64,000 bases of DNA from Flavobacterium microcysteis (GTDB taxonomy: Bacteria > Bacteroidota > Bacteroidia > Flavobacteriales > Flavobacteriaceae). Location: positions 310,001 through 374,000 of the forward strand of contig NZ_VFJE01000054.1 in NCBI RefSeq assembly GCF_006385255.1, in the 5' to 3' direction. Within the stretch, counting starts at the first letter, position 1, and each line of letters starts with the position of its first letter. The notes under the pieces are model-generated. The model had not been told where the DNA came from and searched no databases. It saw only the letters and a program-made list of their open reading frames with translations. A program made the position numbers and the translations under genes. This document shows, in pieces, positions 18,045 to 27,819 of the stretch.

Positions 18045-19313
18045 ATGAAAAATAGAAATAAAAACACTTGGCAAAGAACTCGGAAACTATTTAATGATAT
18101 CCATCTTTGGTTGGGATTAACAAGCGGTATTATCGTCTTTATAATCTGTCTGTCAGGTACATTGTATGTTTTTAACACCGAGCTGACCGAGTTGGGTGCT
18201 TCTCATCTGTATAAGGTATCGATACCTAAAGGCGAGGAACGAAAAATGCCCGACACTTTTCTTGAAACTGTAACCAAACATACGGGTGGAAACGTAAGCT
18301 CCGTTAGAATACCCAATGATGCTAATCGTACCTATACATACGTCGTAAGAAAAGAGGGAGATAAAAGCCGGTTTGGCACATCTTATATGGTAAACCCTTA
18401 CAACGGAGAGCTACTTGGCTCTTCACAAGATGAGAATGCGGTCAGGGACTTTATGGGCATAATGTTTAGCCTGCACCGATGGCTGTTGTTGGACAAGGTA
18501 GAAAAGCCAATTATCGATGGCATAGAAAATCGTAAGCTGGGTAGTATGATTAGTGGTTGGGCAACGATTATTTTTACTTTGGGTTGTATTACCGGACTTG
18601 TTATATGGTTTCCGCAAAAGGTAAAAAGTTGGAAGCAGGGGTTAAAGATAAAAGTTGCAGGCAATTGGAAACGTACAAATCACGACCTGCATAATTCTCT
18701 CGGGTTTTATTCTTTGATTTTATTATTAATTATGGGGCTTACGGGACCGCAATGGTCTTTCCCTTGGTATCGTACCGGACTGCAAAAAGCATTAGGCACT
18801 TACAAACCCGAAACGGAGACAACCCGAGATGGAGGAAGTAAAAATAAACAGACGGAATATCCACAGAAAGAAAAAGAAGCACTTATTGATAAGGTTCCGT
18901 TATTGACCCTTAAAGAATTAATAGCAGTTGCTGATACAAATCTACCGTACTCTGGAGACTACGTTATCTCCTTGCCGAAAAGCCCCGATGAGCCTATTCA
19001 GTTCAGCAAAACAAAAGTTGGTTTTTTTGCTTCCGCCGCCTCCGACAAGGTGTCATTAAATGCGTACACAGGAAGTCTGATTTCAATAGATATTTTTGCC
19101 GAGAAGCCGTTTAATGAAAGAGTAGCAGGGTCTATTAAGGCATTGCATATAGGAAATGTGTATGGTACGTTCTCTAAAATACTCTATTTTATTGCTTGTT
19201 TAATTGCAACCAGCCTACCTATAACGGGTACTTTAATTTGGATAAACAAGTTGAAGAAAAAACGAAAAAAAAGTAATCGAAAAAATATGGAGGTAATCAT
19301 CAATGAAAAATAA
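18045..19313 (+). CDS. PepSY-associated transmembrane protein
   Basis: A 422-residue inner-membrane protein of the PepSY_TM type, often found beside TonB-dependent siderophore receptors, where it is suspected to reduce or help release the imported metal. Hydrophobic segments lie near residues 22-46, 165-190, 215-235 and 380-402. Histidines at or near helix ends (NDIHLWLG, SLHRWLLLD, NHDLHNSLGFY, ALHIGNVYG) could bind haem or metal. The C-terminus is strongly basic. Its last 11 bases overlap the merC-like gene. Confidence 0.82.
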   Translation: MKNRNKNTWQRTRKLFNDIHLWLGLTSGIIVFIICLSGTLYVFNTELTELGASHLYKVSIPKGEERKMPDTFLETVTKHTGGNVSSVRIPNDANRTYTYVVRKEGDKSRFGTSYMVNPYNGELLGSSQDENAVRDFMGIMFSLHRWLLLDKVEKPIIDGIENRKLGSMISGWATIIFTLGCITGLVIWFPQKVKSWKQGLKIKVAGNWKRTNHDLHNSLGFYSLILLLIMGLTGPQWSFPWYRTGLQKALGTYKPETETTRDGGSKNKQTEYPQKEKEALIDKVPLLTLKELIAVADTNLPYSGDYVISLPKSPDEPIQFSKTKVGFFASAASDKVSLNAYTGSLISIDIFAEKPFNERVAGSIKALHIGNVYGTFSKILYFIACLIATSLPITGTLIWINKLKKKRKKSNRKNMEVIINEK

Positions 19314-19641
19314 AACATACGACATACTCGGCATTTCGGCAGCAACGCTCTGTTTAATCCATTGCCTGATTTTCCCTTTGCTTGTCATTATACCGATTGG
19401 CATATCGCATAATCCGTATATAGATTTAGCCTTTTTGATTATCGGAGCTATTATAGCATTCAAAATCTGCAAGACGACCGACAGCAAGCTGGTCATTGCT
19501 CTTTTTGCCGTTTCATTGCTTACGATTTTAATTTCGGTAGTCCTCGATGCCCTTTACCATATACACCTGCCCCTTATTTACGTCGGCTCCGTGGGGCTGA
19601 TTACGGCACATATCATCAATCATCGCAGGACGCATACCTAA
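19303..19641 (+). CDS. MerC-domain membrane protein
   Basis: A 112-residue, four-helix membrane protein. The N-terminus DILGISAATLCLIHCLIFPLL carries the DxxGIxxAxxCxxHC pattern of the MerC domain, with cysteine and histidine in the first helix. MerC proteins carry Hg(II) into the cell, but no merA/merR is nearby, and Bacteroidetes MerC-domain proteins often sit beside TonB receptors and PepSY proteins. A role in uptake or handling of another metal is therefore as likely. The start overlaps the end of the PepSY gene. Confidence 0.8.
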   Translation: MKNKTYDILGISAATLCLIHCLIFPLLVIIPIGISHNPYIDLAFLIIGAIIAFKICKTTDSKLVIALFAVSLLTILISVVLDALYHIHLPLIYVGSVGLITAHIINHRRTHT

Positions 19642-19677
19642 AGAAATCGGGAAAACAACGCTAAAAAACAATACTGA

Positions 19678-20904
19678 ATGGCAACAAATAATATAATAAA
19701 CGCAATCACAGAACCCTTTAAAACCCTGCGAAACACGACTTTCGCAAGGCTTTATTTCGCACAGATAGCAAGCCTTTTCGGCGATGCTTTTACGTGGCTT
19801 GGTTTGGCTTTGCTCACGTATGAGATAAGCCCCCGATATGCCGCCGCCATATTGGCATCAGCCCTTACATTAAGGGTAACGGCATACATCATCTTTTCGC
19901 CCTTTGCAGGTGTGGTATCAGAAAAATTCCAACGCAAACAGATATTGCTCATCACGCAGTTTGCAAGAATGGCAATCGTCTGTATGCTGCCTTTCGTCAA
20001 TGCCGAATGGCAGTTGTACGCATTGATATTTGCATTGAATGTGTTTGCTGCATTTTTTACGCCTACATACAGAGCAATCATTCCGCAGATAGTGGAAAAA
20101 GAGATATACAGGGAAGCCAATGGCTTATCAATGGCAACCTTTCAGCTATTGAGTGTTTTTGGTCCTGCATTAGCAGGTATCGTAGCAGTTTGGTTAGGAG
20201 CAACACAAATATTTTTTGTCAATGGTGCAACGCTGTTCATCGCTATCCTTTTTATTCTCTCTATTCCCAAAGCATCATTGCAAAGAGGTGTAAGCAGTGA
20301 TAATGCCGTACCTCAAAAAACGTGGGGCGAAGTATTAAAAGGTATACGCTTATTGTTCGGCAACAAGATTGTACGGTTTGCATTAAGCATTGAATTTATA
20401 TCAGCCGTTGCTGGTGCTGTTGTTTTGGTCAATACGGTTGGCTTGGTAAAAACGTCCTTAGAGTTGGACGATAAGCACTACGGGTGGATAATGTCGGTAT
20501 TCGGCGTAGGTGCAGCGATTACAGCTTTTTTATTGGGTAGTTTAGACAAGTCCAAAACACGTAGCGTTTCACTGATTAGCGGAGCAATGCTGATAGGTGC
20601 CGCTATCAGTTTTGCCAATTTCGTACCATACAACGGGCTGATGTTCTTGTGGATTTTGGCAGGTATCGGGCAGACCTTAGCCGATATGCCGTCCGAAACA
20701 CTGATAGGCGAAAATATCGAACCTAAAGACCAAGGCAAAGTGTATGGTGCTCATTTCGCATTCTCCCATTTGTGGTGGGCAATCGCCTACCCGATAGCGG
20801 GATTTTTAGGTACACAATTCCCGAATAGAGAGTTTTTGTATGGTGGGATAGCTACCATTGTTTTAGCGATTATTGCTATTCTGATGTTTAGAAAATCAAA
20901 TTAA
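19678..20904 (+). CDS. MFS exporter (EntS-like MFS_3 group)
   Basis: A 408-residue major facilitator with about twelve membrane helices. The first loop after helix 2 reads GVVSEKFQRKQILL, the MFS motif A region, and the N-terminus (TLRNTTFARLYFAQIASLFGDAFTWLGLALL) is typical of the MFS_3 group that includes siderophore exporters. Together with the receptor and PepSY protein this could form an export/import loop for a metal chelator, but no chelator biosynthesis gene is present. A general drug/metal-complex exporter is the alternative. It is the last gene of the cargo run. Confidence 0.82.
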   Translation: MATNNIINAITEPFKTLRNTTFARLYFAQIASLFGDAFTWLGLALLTYEISPRYAAAILASALTLRVTAYIIFSPFAGVVSEKFQRKQILLITQFARMAIVCMLPFVNAEWQLYALIFALNVFAAFFTPTYRAIIPQIVEKEIYREANGLSMATFQLLSVFGPALAGIVAVWLGATQIFFVNGATLFIAILFILSIPKASLQRGVSSDNAVPQKTWGEVLKGIRLLFGNKIVRFALSIEFISAVAGAVVLVNTVGLVKTSLELDDKHYGWIMSVFGVGAAITAFLLGSLDKSKTRSVSLISGAMLIGAAISFANFVPYNGLMFLWILAGIGQTLADMPSETLIGENIEPKDQGKVYGAHFAFSHLWWAIAYPIAGFLGTQFPNREFLYGGIATIVLAIIAILMFRKSN

Positions 20905-20940
20905 AAAATGTAGCCTGAATATTAATTTAAGATAACCGGT

Positions 20941-21765
20941 ATGGATAAATTTTATCAGCAGATACTCAATAAGCTGGAGGACGAAATCAGGGAATTGGAG
21001 GTTGAAACCGATTGCTCTGTGCAACGAATTGAAGCAGTTATCAAACTTATCATTAAAACTTTGTCCGACCTAAAGGAGCACATCTTAAAAAGAGGGTTTA
21101 AGAATACCGTTGAAGAAATCAATTTTTTCAAACATCAGAAACCCGTTATCGTTGCTAAGCTCATTTATTACTATGCCATTTACAAAATTGAAACGAAAAA
21201 GCCCAACGGTACGAAAGCGGTCAGAAAATATTTCAATGAAGAATTGAGAAAGCTCAAAAGACACTTCAATAACAACCTTGAACTGTATAAATACTATCGC
21301 ACCAAAAGTACATTTCTTGACGAGAAGTTATTTATAAGAGGAAAATTTGATATTAAGTTAAGCATTGACACTATTTATTTGGAAACAGATATTAGGTTCT
21401 CTACTTATTACGATTATAAAATAGCCGAGATTATTGCTAATGACTTGATACAGGTATATCTTGAAGCAAAACTAAATAAAAACAGTCACAGCAAAATATC
21501 GGATAACTCGTCTTTGAAATGGACAGGGAGTAAAGCCGCAGCTATCGAATTGATTTACAGCTTGCATTCACAAGGTGCATTTAATAATGGGAATACTGAT
21601 ATTATAAGCATTGTCAGATTTTTTGAAAACAGTTTTAATATTGATTTAGGCGATTTTTACCATACATTTTTAGAACTCAAATCCCGAAAGATGAACCGAA
21701 CAAAATTCCTTGACAGTTTGCGTGATGCCTTGATTAAGAGAATGGACGAACAGGACGAGAAATAA
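20941..21765 (+). CDS. rteC: RteC-family regulator, copy 1
   Basis: A 274-residue RteC-domain protein. In CTnDOT RteC activates the excision operon, so this protein probably controls excision or transfer of the ICE. Family features include HILKRGFKNTVEEINFFK, VAKLIYYYAIYKIET, FSTYYDYKIAEIIANDL and IELIYSLHSQGAF near the C-terminus. It aligns along most of its length with the second copy at 34929-35774. The gene follows the MFS gene after 36 bases and is followed immediately by a bidirectional terminator. Confidence 0.85.
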   Translation: MDKFYQQILNKLEDEIRELEVETDCSVQRIEAVIKLIIKTLSDLKEHILKRGFKNTVEEINFFKHQKPVIVAKLIYYYAIYKIETKKPNGTKAVRKYFNEELRKLKRHFNNNLELYKYYRTKSTFLDEKLFIRGKFDIKLSIDTIYLETDIRFSTYYDYKIAEIIANDLIQVYLEAKLNKNSHSKISDNSSLKWTGSKAAAIELIYSLHSQGAFNNGNTDIISIVRFFENSFNIDLGDFYHTFLELKSRKMNRTKFLDSLRDALIKRMDEQDEK

Positions 21766-21793
21766 AAGGGGCTTTGAAACAAGCCCCTTTTTT
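21766..21793. terminator. Bidirectional terminator
   Basis: AAGGGGCTT (21766-21774) and AAGCCCCTT (21781-21789) form a perfect 9-bp stem with A- and T-runs on either side. It sits between the convergent rteC and methylase-helicase genes; the latter's stop codon lies inside the T-run. Confidence 0.9.
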
Positions 21794-24700
21794 ACAATAC
21801 ACCTCGTGGCAAATGAATACCTTTTGTCCGTACAATACTCTCCGAGAACTTTGGCGTTTCTTGCTTTTTCTCGACCTGTTCCGCAGGTTCTCCTTTTTTC
21901 TCCGGTTCGATTGATAGCTGTATCTTTCGCTCGATAGAAGCCAGCTCCGTTTTCAGTTCGCTCAGTCGGCTCTCCTTAGTCCACGTACCATTAACGACCT
22001 CCTGAAGCACAGGTATATCCTTTTGATAGCTCGCAATGCTTTCCTGTTCCTTTGCCTTAAGTGGCGGTATTTTTTCCAATGCTCGCAAAAAGTTTAAAGA
22101 GGCGGTTTCAGGGTCTTTGGCAATCACACCGAAATTGTGATTGTACTTAATGTTACCCTCGCCTTGTATAAAAAATCGGTTTACCCGAATATCTACGCCG
22201 TCTTTTTCGGACATTTCCGTTTTAACCAATAGCTGAAATCCGTACAAACTGCCAATCTCCTGATAATCCCCACCTGTACGGGCTTTGTCGGCAATCTCGT
22301 TGAGCTTGGTTCCAATCTGTTTGACGTTCGCATTGGGCGATAAGCCGTCCAACTGAACGGGGTTTGCAATTTTGCCGTCCTGCCTTTTTTGTATGCGTTG
22401 CTGTAAGTTCTCCCAATCGGTTGTCATACGGTTGAGGCGTGATTGAGCTGCGTTAAATTCTTCCGTATAGTTTTCCAATTTGGATTTAGCACTATACTTA
22501 GAGCGGTTAAACGCTTGCTTTTCGCTTTCCAATCCTGCAATCTGTTTTTCAACCCGTGCCTTATCCAGCAGGTCTGTATTTCCTGACAGGATTGCCACGT
22601 ATTCGGAGAAATTCATTCCCGATTTTTCGTCCAAATTACCCTCGTCAATGGTTCGTTTGCCGAGCTTGTTGGATTTTAATTGGTCGATAAATAGCTGTTT
22701 GTTAAACAGAAGATTGAATTTATAACTATCCAGCGATTTCTCAACAGCATAAATGATTACATCTACCTTGTTATCGGCAAAATGCTTGGCAATTTCATTG
22801 CCTTTACGGATTGCCCGACCGTCACGCTGGGCAAGGTCGGACGGTCGCCACGGCGTATCTAAATGATGAATGGCAACGGCTCTTTTCTGTGCGTTCACGC
22901 CCGTTCCGAGCATACTCGTTGAGCCGAACAGCACACGGATTTTGCCCTCGTTCATTCCTTTGATAAGGTCTTTACGTTGCTTGTCCGTTTTGGCTTCCTG
23001 AATAAACCGGATTTCGTTTGCAGGTATGCCGTGGTCTTCCACGAGCTTGCGTTTGATTTCCGAGTACACATTCCACTCATTCGGCTTGTAGGTTCCCAAA
23101 TCCGAGAACACGAATTGCGTACCTTTCTGTGCGTTATATTTGTTGTAATACTTCGCTATATTGTTGGCACAGTGCGAGGCTTTGTTATCGGGGTGGTCTT
23201 CATAGATACCGCTTACCATTCGCATATCCAAAGACATCTTACGGGCGTAGTCCGTAGCGATAAGCATTTTGGCTTTTTCTTCCGATTTTGACAACGGATG
23301 TCTGCCCAGCAGGGTTGCATCGCCCGACTTGGCAAACTCCATTAGGTTTTGAATAAACTCCTCTTGGTCGGGCGTAGGCGGAATGTTGTACAGGATTTCG
23401 TTTTTTTCGGGGCGGTCAATCCCTATATCTTTGGCAGTCCTGTAATCCGTGATTTCCGAGTAGAACTGTGCCAGCTCCGGTACTTTGATGAAATAACGGA
23501 AGCGTTCTTTTGCCACGATATTGTTAGCCACCGAAAATTCATAATCGGTTGTTTTACGTGCGTAGATAGCTGCCCACGCATCAAAACAGTTAATACCTTG
23601 TTTCTCTAATGCCCGTGGGCGTAGGTATTTGAAAAGCAAGTACAATTCAGTCAATGAATTGCTGATTGTCGTTCCCGAAAGAAAAGTTGCCCCCATATCT
23701 GCATCGGTTCGCTCCTGAATGGTACGGATAGCAAAAAGCAGGTTCATCGCTTTTTGGCTACCGTCCACGTTACCCAATCCGGCTACCCGACTATGACGGG
23801 TATTGAACATTAGATTTTTGAATTGGTGGCTCTCGTCGATAAACAAATGGTCTATGCCCATCATTTTAAAATCGACAATATCATCTTTGCGGTTCTCAAT
23901 ATCGTGCTGTAAAGTCTTTAGCTTCACTTCGAGATTGTCCTTTCGCTTGATAGCTCCGGCAAGCATACCCCTTGTTACTTCCGCACCGTCTGCCTCCATT
24001 GCATAGAGGTTTCGCTCCACGTTGTCCAATTCTATTTCGAGAATTTCCTTTTGGATTTCGGGGCTTTGCGGTATCATTCCGAATTGGTCGTGGGTTAAAA
24101 TCACACAATCCCAATCGTTGTTTTTTATATCCCCGAATATTCGGAGGCGTTTTTGGGGAGTGAAATCGTCCTTGCCCGGAAACAGAATTTTAGCGTGGGG
24201 ATAGGCTGTACGATAGGCTTCGGCGATTTCGTGTACATTACTTTTTAATCCAATTATCATTGGTTTGTGTGCCAAGCCCAAACGCTTCATTTCCTGTGCG
24301 GCAGTACACATAACCAATGTTTTGCCAGCACCGACCTCGTGGTCACAAATTGCACCGTTGTTCAGCTTAATCATCCAAACGGTGTCCTTTTGGCTACTGT
24401 ACAAATCTTCGATACCTAACGCTTTGCGGTCTAAGCCTGCAAAGTCCTGATGAGAACCGTCATAGTTCGGACGGACAAAGCAGTTAAATGTATCGTTGTA
24501 TTGGTCGGTCAATCGGGTTTTAAACTCATCACTTTGGGCGTGTAGCCAATCGGTAAAAGCGGAGCGGATTTCGTCAATTTTGGAGTTAGCCATTTGTATA
24601 GCCTCCATATCCTTGACCTTGACTTCTTTCCCGTCTATTTCGACTTTTTTGGTTATATCGGGTGTCGTATTGACAAGGGCGTGTTTCAGCAGGGCAACGC

Positions 24701-27236
24701 CGTCAAACGTTCGGCTTTCAGCCTTGACCGCATATTTGACCCAAATATTTTGGTTTCCCTGATTACAGATTACCGAAAAATCATCGGAGCTGTCCGAGTA
24801 GTGGATTTTTACATCTGCATCAAACAGGTGCGAGGCAAATTTGACATATACGCCCGTGGGTATCCAGCGTTCGCCGAGGTTGAAGTCCAGCTCCTCAAAT
24901 TCGATACGTCTTGGTCGGGCTTCCTCTAATACCGTAAGGCTTTGTTTGGCTTCCTTATCTTCGGGATTTTGTTCAACGTAGGTTCTGATTTCGTTAGCTT
25001 TTTCAACCACGTTACCAGCAATCCAGCGTTCGGCAATCTCGTACTCCCTTTCCAACGGGTTGTAGAAAATACGACCGTGTAAATGCTCTTTCAGGGCATC
25101 GGCGGTCATATTGCTGATTTCGGACATATAGTCCAAATCCACCGTTCCGAATTTGTTCAGCGAGGAAGCTAATGCTTCCTGCGGATTGTCCGTTGCTAAT
25201 GTTGTGGTAGAAAAACTTACAGGGTGGCTAAATATATCCGCCTTTTGAACAATACCGCCTTTTACACGCTCCAAATACGGGATTTCCTTTCCGGCACTAT
25301 CCGTTTTAATCAGCTTGATATTATCGGCACTGTTCAGGTTGCTGTACTTTTTGACAAAGGCATCGTACAGGCTATTCAGTTTTTCCCTTTCTTCCTTATG
25401 CTCCGTTTGCTTTTCGGCTTCTTTTTGATACAGGTCGTTGTAGGTATCACGTACAGCTATATAGGCTTCGGCTCTTGCTTTTTGAGCGGACGGCAGTTGC
25501 AACGGGTGGAACATTGCCGTTCCATTTTCCTTATCGACCTCCTGCAAATGACCGACCCAGCCATTATCCACGAGAAGGCAGTCGTTACGGTGGTACGATT
25601 GCAATTCCTGACTATATAGGGCAGGTTCAGGAATGGTAACAGGAGCAGTCACGGGAATAGCTGGCTTTTCAGCTTGGCCATTCCCGTTTTGTTGTGAAAA
25701 TAAATCTCCGATTATTTCCCGTGTAATGCCGTTGGGTTGGCTTGCTCTATTGACCGCACCATTGGGAGCTGGAGGCGTGTAAGGTTGTTGCATCGCCCCA
25801 CTGAATAAGTCCGTTTGCCTATTGATAGGCGTTCGCCGTCTATTGGAGGTTTGCCTTTTGGTTCTCGTGGCTCTCTTGGGTGGAGCAAGAACGGCAACGG
25901 GTTCGCCAGCATTTTCAAACAGGTCGAAAATGCTTAACTGCGTAAATTCCTTTGGGCTTTCCGTTGCTATGGTTGTTTGCGTAAAACGAGGTCGTTCCGG
26001 CTGAATGATTTCACGCTCGATAACAGGAGGCGGAGGCGTTGGCTGTACCGGAATTTGTACGATTGGCTCATCGTTCCGCTCGCCTTTGTACAAAGAAAAA
26101 TTCAGGTGCTTTCCAAAATCATCGGAAAGCATCTGTTTGAGATTTTTGGCAATGCCCTCAACGCCGTCTTGGTGCGTATAGATTAAAGCAGGTTGCCCGT
26201 AAGGGTCGGTATCTACTTTCCAATGCGTATTTATAATTCTTGTACCGTCATTGAATATCGCATTGCTGGGTGTGCCATATCCCGTTTTATTGCTTTGGCA
26301 AAACAGTTCTTCCGCTTCGGTCAGGCTTTGTTTTGCGGTATTCTTTTGCAGGATTATCAGGTCGGAGCCGACCTCTGTACCTGCATAATCTGAAAACAGG
26401 TTATTGGGCAAGCGGATAGCCGAAACCAAATTGTTGTTTTCCATCAACGCCCTGCGTATCGGCTCATTTTTCGGACTGTTTAAAACCCCCTGTGAGGTAA
26501 TGAACGCTTGTAAACCGCCCTCTCGGAGCATATCATTCCCTTTCAAAAAGAAATAGTTATGAATGCTTCGGGCAGCTTGTATTTTGGCAGGGTCTTTACT
26601 TCGGGAATACGAAAGGTCAAACACGGAAGTATCGCCGAAAGGGATATTGCTTGCGATTACATCGTAGGTGTTTTGTTCCTTTTCGGGGATTTCCTCAAAG
26701 CCACTCACACGGATATTGCTTTCGGGGTAAAGATGCTTTAATATTTTGCCCGTCAGTATATCCTTTTCATAGGCGGTAACTTGGGTTTGGCTCTCTGCAA
26801 AGGACTGAACGAAAGACCCGATACCTGCGGAGGGTTCGAGAAATTTGTCAATGTTCAGACCGCTATCCCTCAATGTTGAGGATATAGCGTTGATAACTTC
26901 CGGCGGTGTATAAAAAGCGGTCAGTACCGAGCTTCTCATACTATCCACATACCTGCGGTATTGCTTTTCGTCCGTAGAATTTTCTTTTAAAAGTTGGTGG
27001 AGTTCCTGCGTAATCGGGAATAAATCGTGTTCGGTTTTCCGCCAATGATTGATGTCTATTTCGTGTTCTACGGGGTTGAGAATGAATTTAAGACCGCCAA
27101 ATCCGCTGTAACGCATCATTAGCAATCTTTCCTCTGTGGTCGCTTGTCGCTTCTCCTTTTCCAATGTAAAAGCAATCCGCAGGGCTTCAATATTGTGCTG
27201 GAGGTGCTGACGTTTACTGAAGCCCATTATCTTCAA
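21792..27236 (-). CDS. Giant N6-adenine methylase / SNF2-like helicase
   Basis: An 1814-residue protein conserved in Bacteroidetes conjugative elements and resembling phage DarB-type methylase-helicases. The N-terminal part has methylase motif I ([11 protein letters not shown], 132-142) and a motif IV-like SNIPFGD (196-202; the usual NPPF/Y is NIPF here). After a proline-rich linker (about 390-530) comes a helicase with Walker A EVGAGKT near residue 965, DESH near 1132 and motif [13 protein letters not shown] near 1470. The C-terminus is charged coiled coil. It may protect the transferred DNA from host restriction or act in replication; both are inferences. The start overlaps the DUF1896 gene by 23 bases. 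Confidence 0.88.
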   Translation of the reverse strand: MKIMGFSKRQHLQHNIEALRIAFTLEKEKRQATTEERLLMMRYSGFGGLKFILNPVEHEIDINHWRKTEHDLFPITQELHQLLKENSTDEKQYRRYVDSMRSSVLTAFYTPPEVINAISSTLRDSGLNIDKFLEPSAGIGSFVQSFAESQTQVTAYEKDILTGKILKHLYPESNIRVSGFEEIPEKEQNTYDVIASNIPFGDTSVFDLSYSRSKDPAKIQAARSIHNYFFLKGNDMLREGGLQAFITSQGVLNSPKNEPIRRALMENNNLVSAIRLPNNLFSDYAGTEVGSDLIILQKNTAKQSLTEAEELFCQSNKTGYGTPSNAIFNDGTRIINTHWKVDTDPYGQPALIYTHQDGVEGIAKNLKQMLSDDFGKHLNFSLYKGERNDEPIVQIPVQPTPPPPVIEREIIQPERPRFTQTTIATESPKEFTQLSIFDLFENAGEPVAVLAPPKRATRTKRQTSNRRRTPINRQTDLFSGAMQQPYTPPAPNGAVNRASQPNGITREIIGDLFSQQNGNGQAEKPAIPVTAPVTIPEPALYSQELQSYHRNDCLLVDNGWVGHLQEVDKENGTAMFHPLQLPSAQKARAEAYIAVRDTYNDLYQKEAEKQTEHKEEREKLNSLYDAFVKKYSNLNSADNIKLIKTDSAGKEIPYLERVKGGIVQKADIFSHPVSFSTTTLATDNPQEALASSLNKFGTVDLDYMSEISNMTADALKEHLHGRIFYNPLEREYEIAERWIAGNVVEKANEIRTYVEQNPEDKEAKQSLTVLEEARPRRIEFEELDFNLGERWIPTGVYVKFASHLFDADVKIHYSDSSDDFSVICNQGNQNIWVKYAVKAESRTFDGVALLKHALVNTTPDITKKVEIDGKEVKVKDMEAIQMANSKIDEIRSAFTDWLHAQSDEFKTRLTDQYNDTFNCFVRPNYDGSHQDFAGLDRKALGIEDLYSSQKDTVWMIKLNNGAICDHEVGAGKTLVMCTAAQEMKRLGLAHKPMIIGLKSNVHEIAEAYRTAYPHAKILFPGKDDFTPQKRLRIFGDIKNNDWDCVILTHDQFGMIPQSPEIQKEILEIELDNVERNLYAMEADGAEVTRGMLAGAIKRKDNLEVKLKTLQHDIENRKDDIVDFKMMGIDHLFIDESHQFKNLMFNTRHSRVAGLGNVDGSQKAMNLLFAIRTIQERTDADMGATFLSGTTISNSLTELYLLFKYLRPRALEKQGINCFDAWAAIYARKTTDYEFSVANNIVAKERFRYFIKVPELAQFYSEITDYRTAKDIGIDRPEKNEILYNIPPTPDQEEFIQNLMEFAKSGDATLLGRHPLSKSEEKAKMLIATDYARKMSLDMRMVSGIYEDHPDNKASHCANNIAKYYNKYNAQKGTQFVFSDLGTYKPNEWNVYSEIKRKLVEDHGIPANEIRFIQEAKTDKQRKDLIKGMNEGKIRVLFGSTSMLGTGVNAQKRAVAIHHLDTPWRPSDLAQRDGRAIRKGNEIAKHFADNKVDVIIYAVEKSLDSYKFNLLFNKQLFIDQLKSNKLGKRTIDEGNLDEKSGMNFSEYVAILSGNTDLLDKARVEKQIAGLESEKQAFNRSKYSAKSKLENYTEEFNAAQSRLNRMTTDWENLQQRIQKRQDGKIANPVQLDGLSPNANVKQIGTKLNEIADKARTGGDYQEIGSLYGFQLLVKTEMSEKDGVDIRVNRFFIQGEGNIKYNHNFGVIAKDPETASLNFLRALEKIPPLKAKEQESIASYQKDIPVLQEVVNGTWTKESRLSELKTELASIERKIQLSIEPEKKGEPAEQVEKKQETPKFSESIVRTKGIHLPRGVL

Positions 27237-27651
27237 TCCATATTGCGATTGTTCCCGTCAGTTCGGTGTAGAGGACATCAAACTCGTAACCGTAGGCGAA
27301 ATCATCGGTTAGTTTATACTTTGCAAATACAGGCTCGCAGATTGGGAACATTTTAAGGGCGAACGGTCGTAGCTCCTCGTCTGCCATTATAGTATCGAAC
27401 TCATTGCATACGACCTGAAAAACCGTATCAAACTTGGAGAAGTGTAAGCCCTCAAAGAGTATGTAATTGGCAATCTCATTGCATTGGTCAATAGGGTTGC
27501 CGGAGCGGAACGCACCCTCATAGGCATTGGCAGCCCACGAGGAACGCTGGTCGATAAACTTTTGGTCGTTGGCTTTTTCGGGAAAGCTACTGTTAAGGTG
27601 TTCTTGCAGTCGTAATCTGAAATACGACAAGTCTTTTTGCTGTGTACTCAT
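27214..27651 (-). CDS. DUF1896 family protein
   Basis: A 145-residue protein of DUF1896, found almost only in Bacteroidetes mobile elements next to the large methylase-helicase. It has the family segments [40 protein letters not shown] and [18 protein letters not shown]. No biochemical function is known. Its end overlaps the start of the methylase-helicase gene, so the two are coupled and probably act together. Confidence 0.85.
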   Translation of the reverse strand: MSTQQKDLSYFRLRLQEHLNSSFPEKANDQKFIDQRSSWAANAYEGAFRSGNPIDQCNEIANYILFEGLHFSKFDTVFQVVCNEFDTIMADEELRPFALKMFPICEPVFAKYKLTDDFAYGYEFDVLYTELTGTIAIWIEDNGLQ

Positions 27652-27719
27652 AATAATTTTTGTTTTAGAATTTTTGCGTAAAGCCTAAAATTAGAGCAGG
27701 GAGCAAGAGCCTTTGAAGA

Positions 27720-27756
27720 AGTGGCAGGGTTTGGCGTTGTGAGGCAGGATTTGTCG
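27720..27756 (+). repeat. GTGGCAGT-type repeat cluster 3
   Basis: GTGGCAGGGTTTGGC followed by GAGGCAGGATTTGTCG gives two degenerate copies of the repeat word. It lies in the gap between the divergent DUF1896 and HEPN-motif genes. Confidence 0.4.
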
Positions 27757-27786
27757 TAATTTATAGCTGCGTTAGCAGGTTTTAAC

Positions 27787-27794
27787 TACATTTG
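27787..27794 (+). promoter_or_regulatory. -7 box for the HEPN-motif gene
   Basis: TACATTTG fits the Bacteroidetes -7 consensus and lies 25 bases before the ATG at 27820. A matching -33 element at the right distance is not evident. It suggests the gene has its own promoter. Confidence 0.45.
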
Positions 27795-27819
27795 ACAATA
27801 GAATTGAATTTGTGGAATT

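Noticed and set aside
19303..19641. Mercury resistance operon
   Set aside because: Only a MerC-domain protein is present; merA, merR, merT and merP are absent, so mercury resistance is not supported.
23349..24204. Several plus-strand open frames inside the methylase-helicase gene
   Set aside because: They are antisense shadows of a gene with clear methylase and helicase motifs; codon use and protein content are not gene-like.
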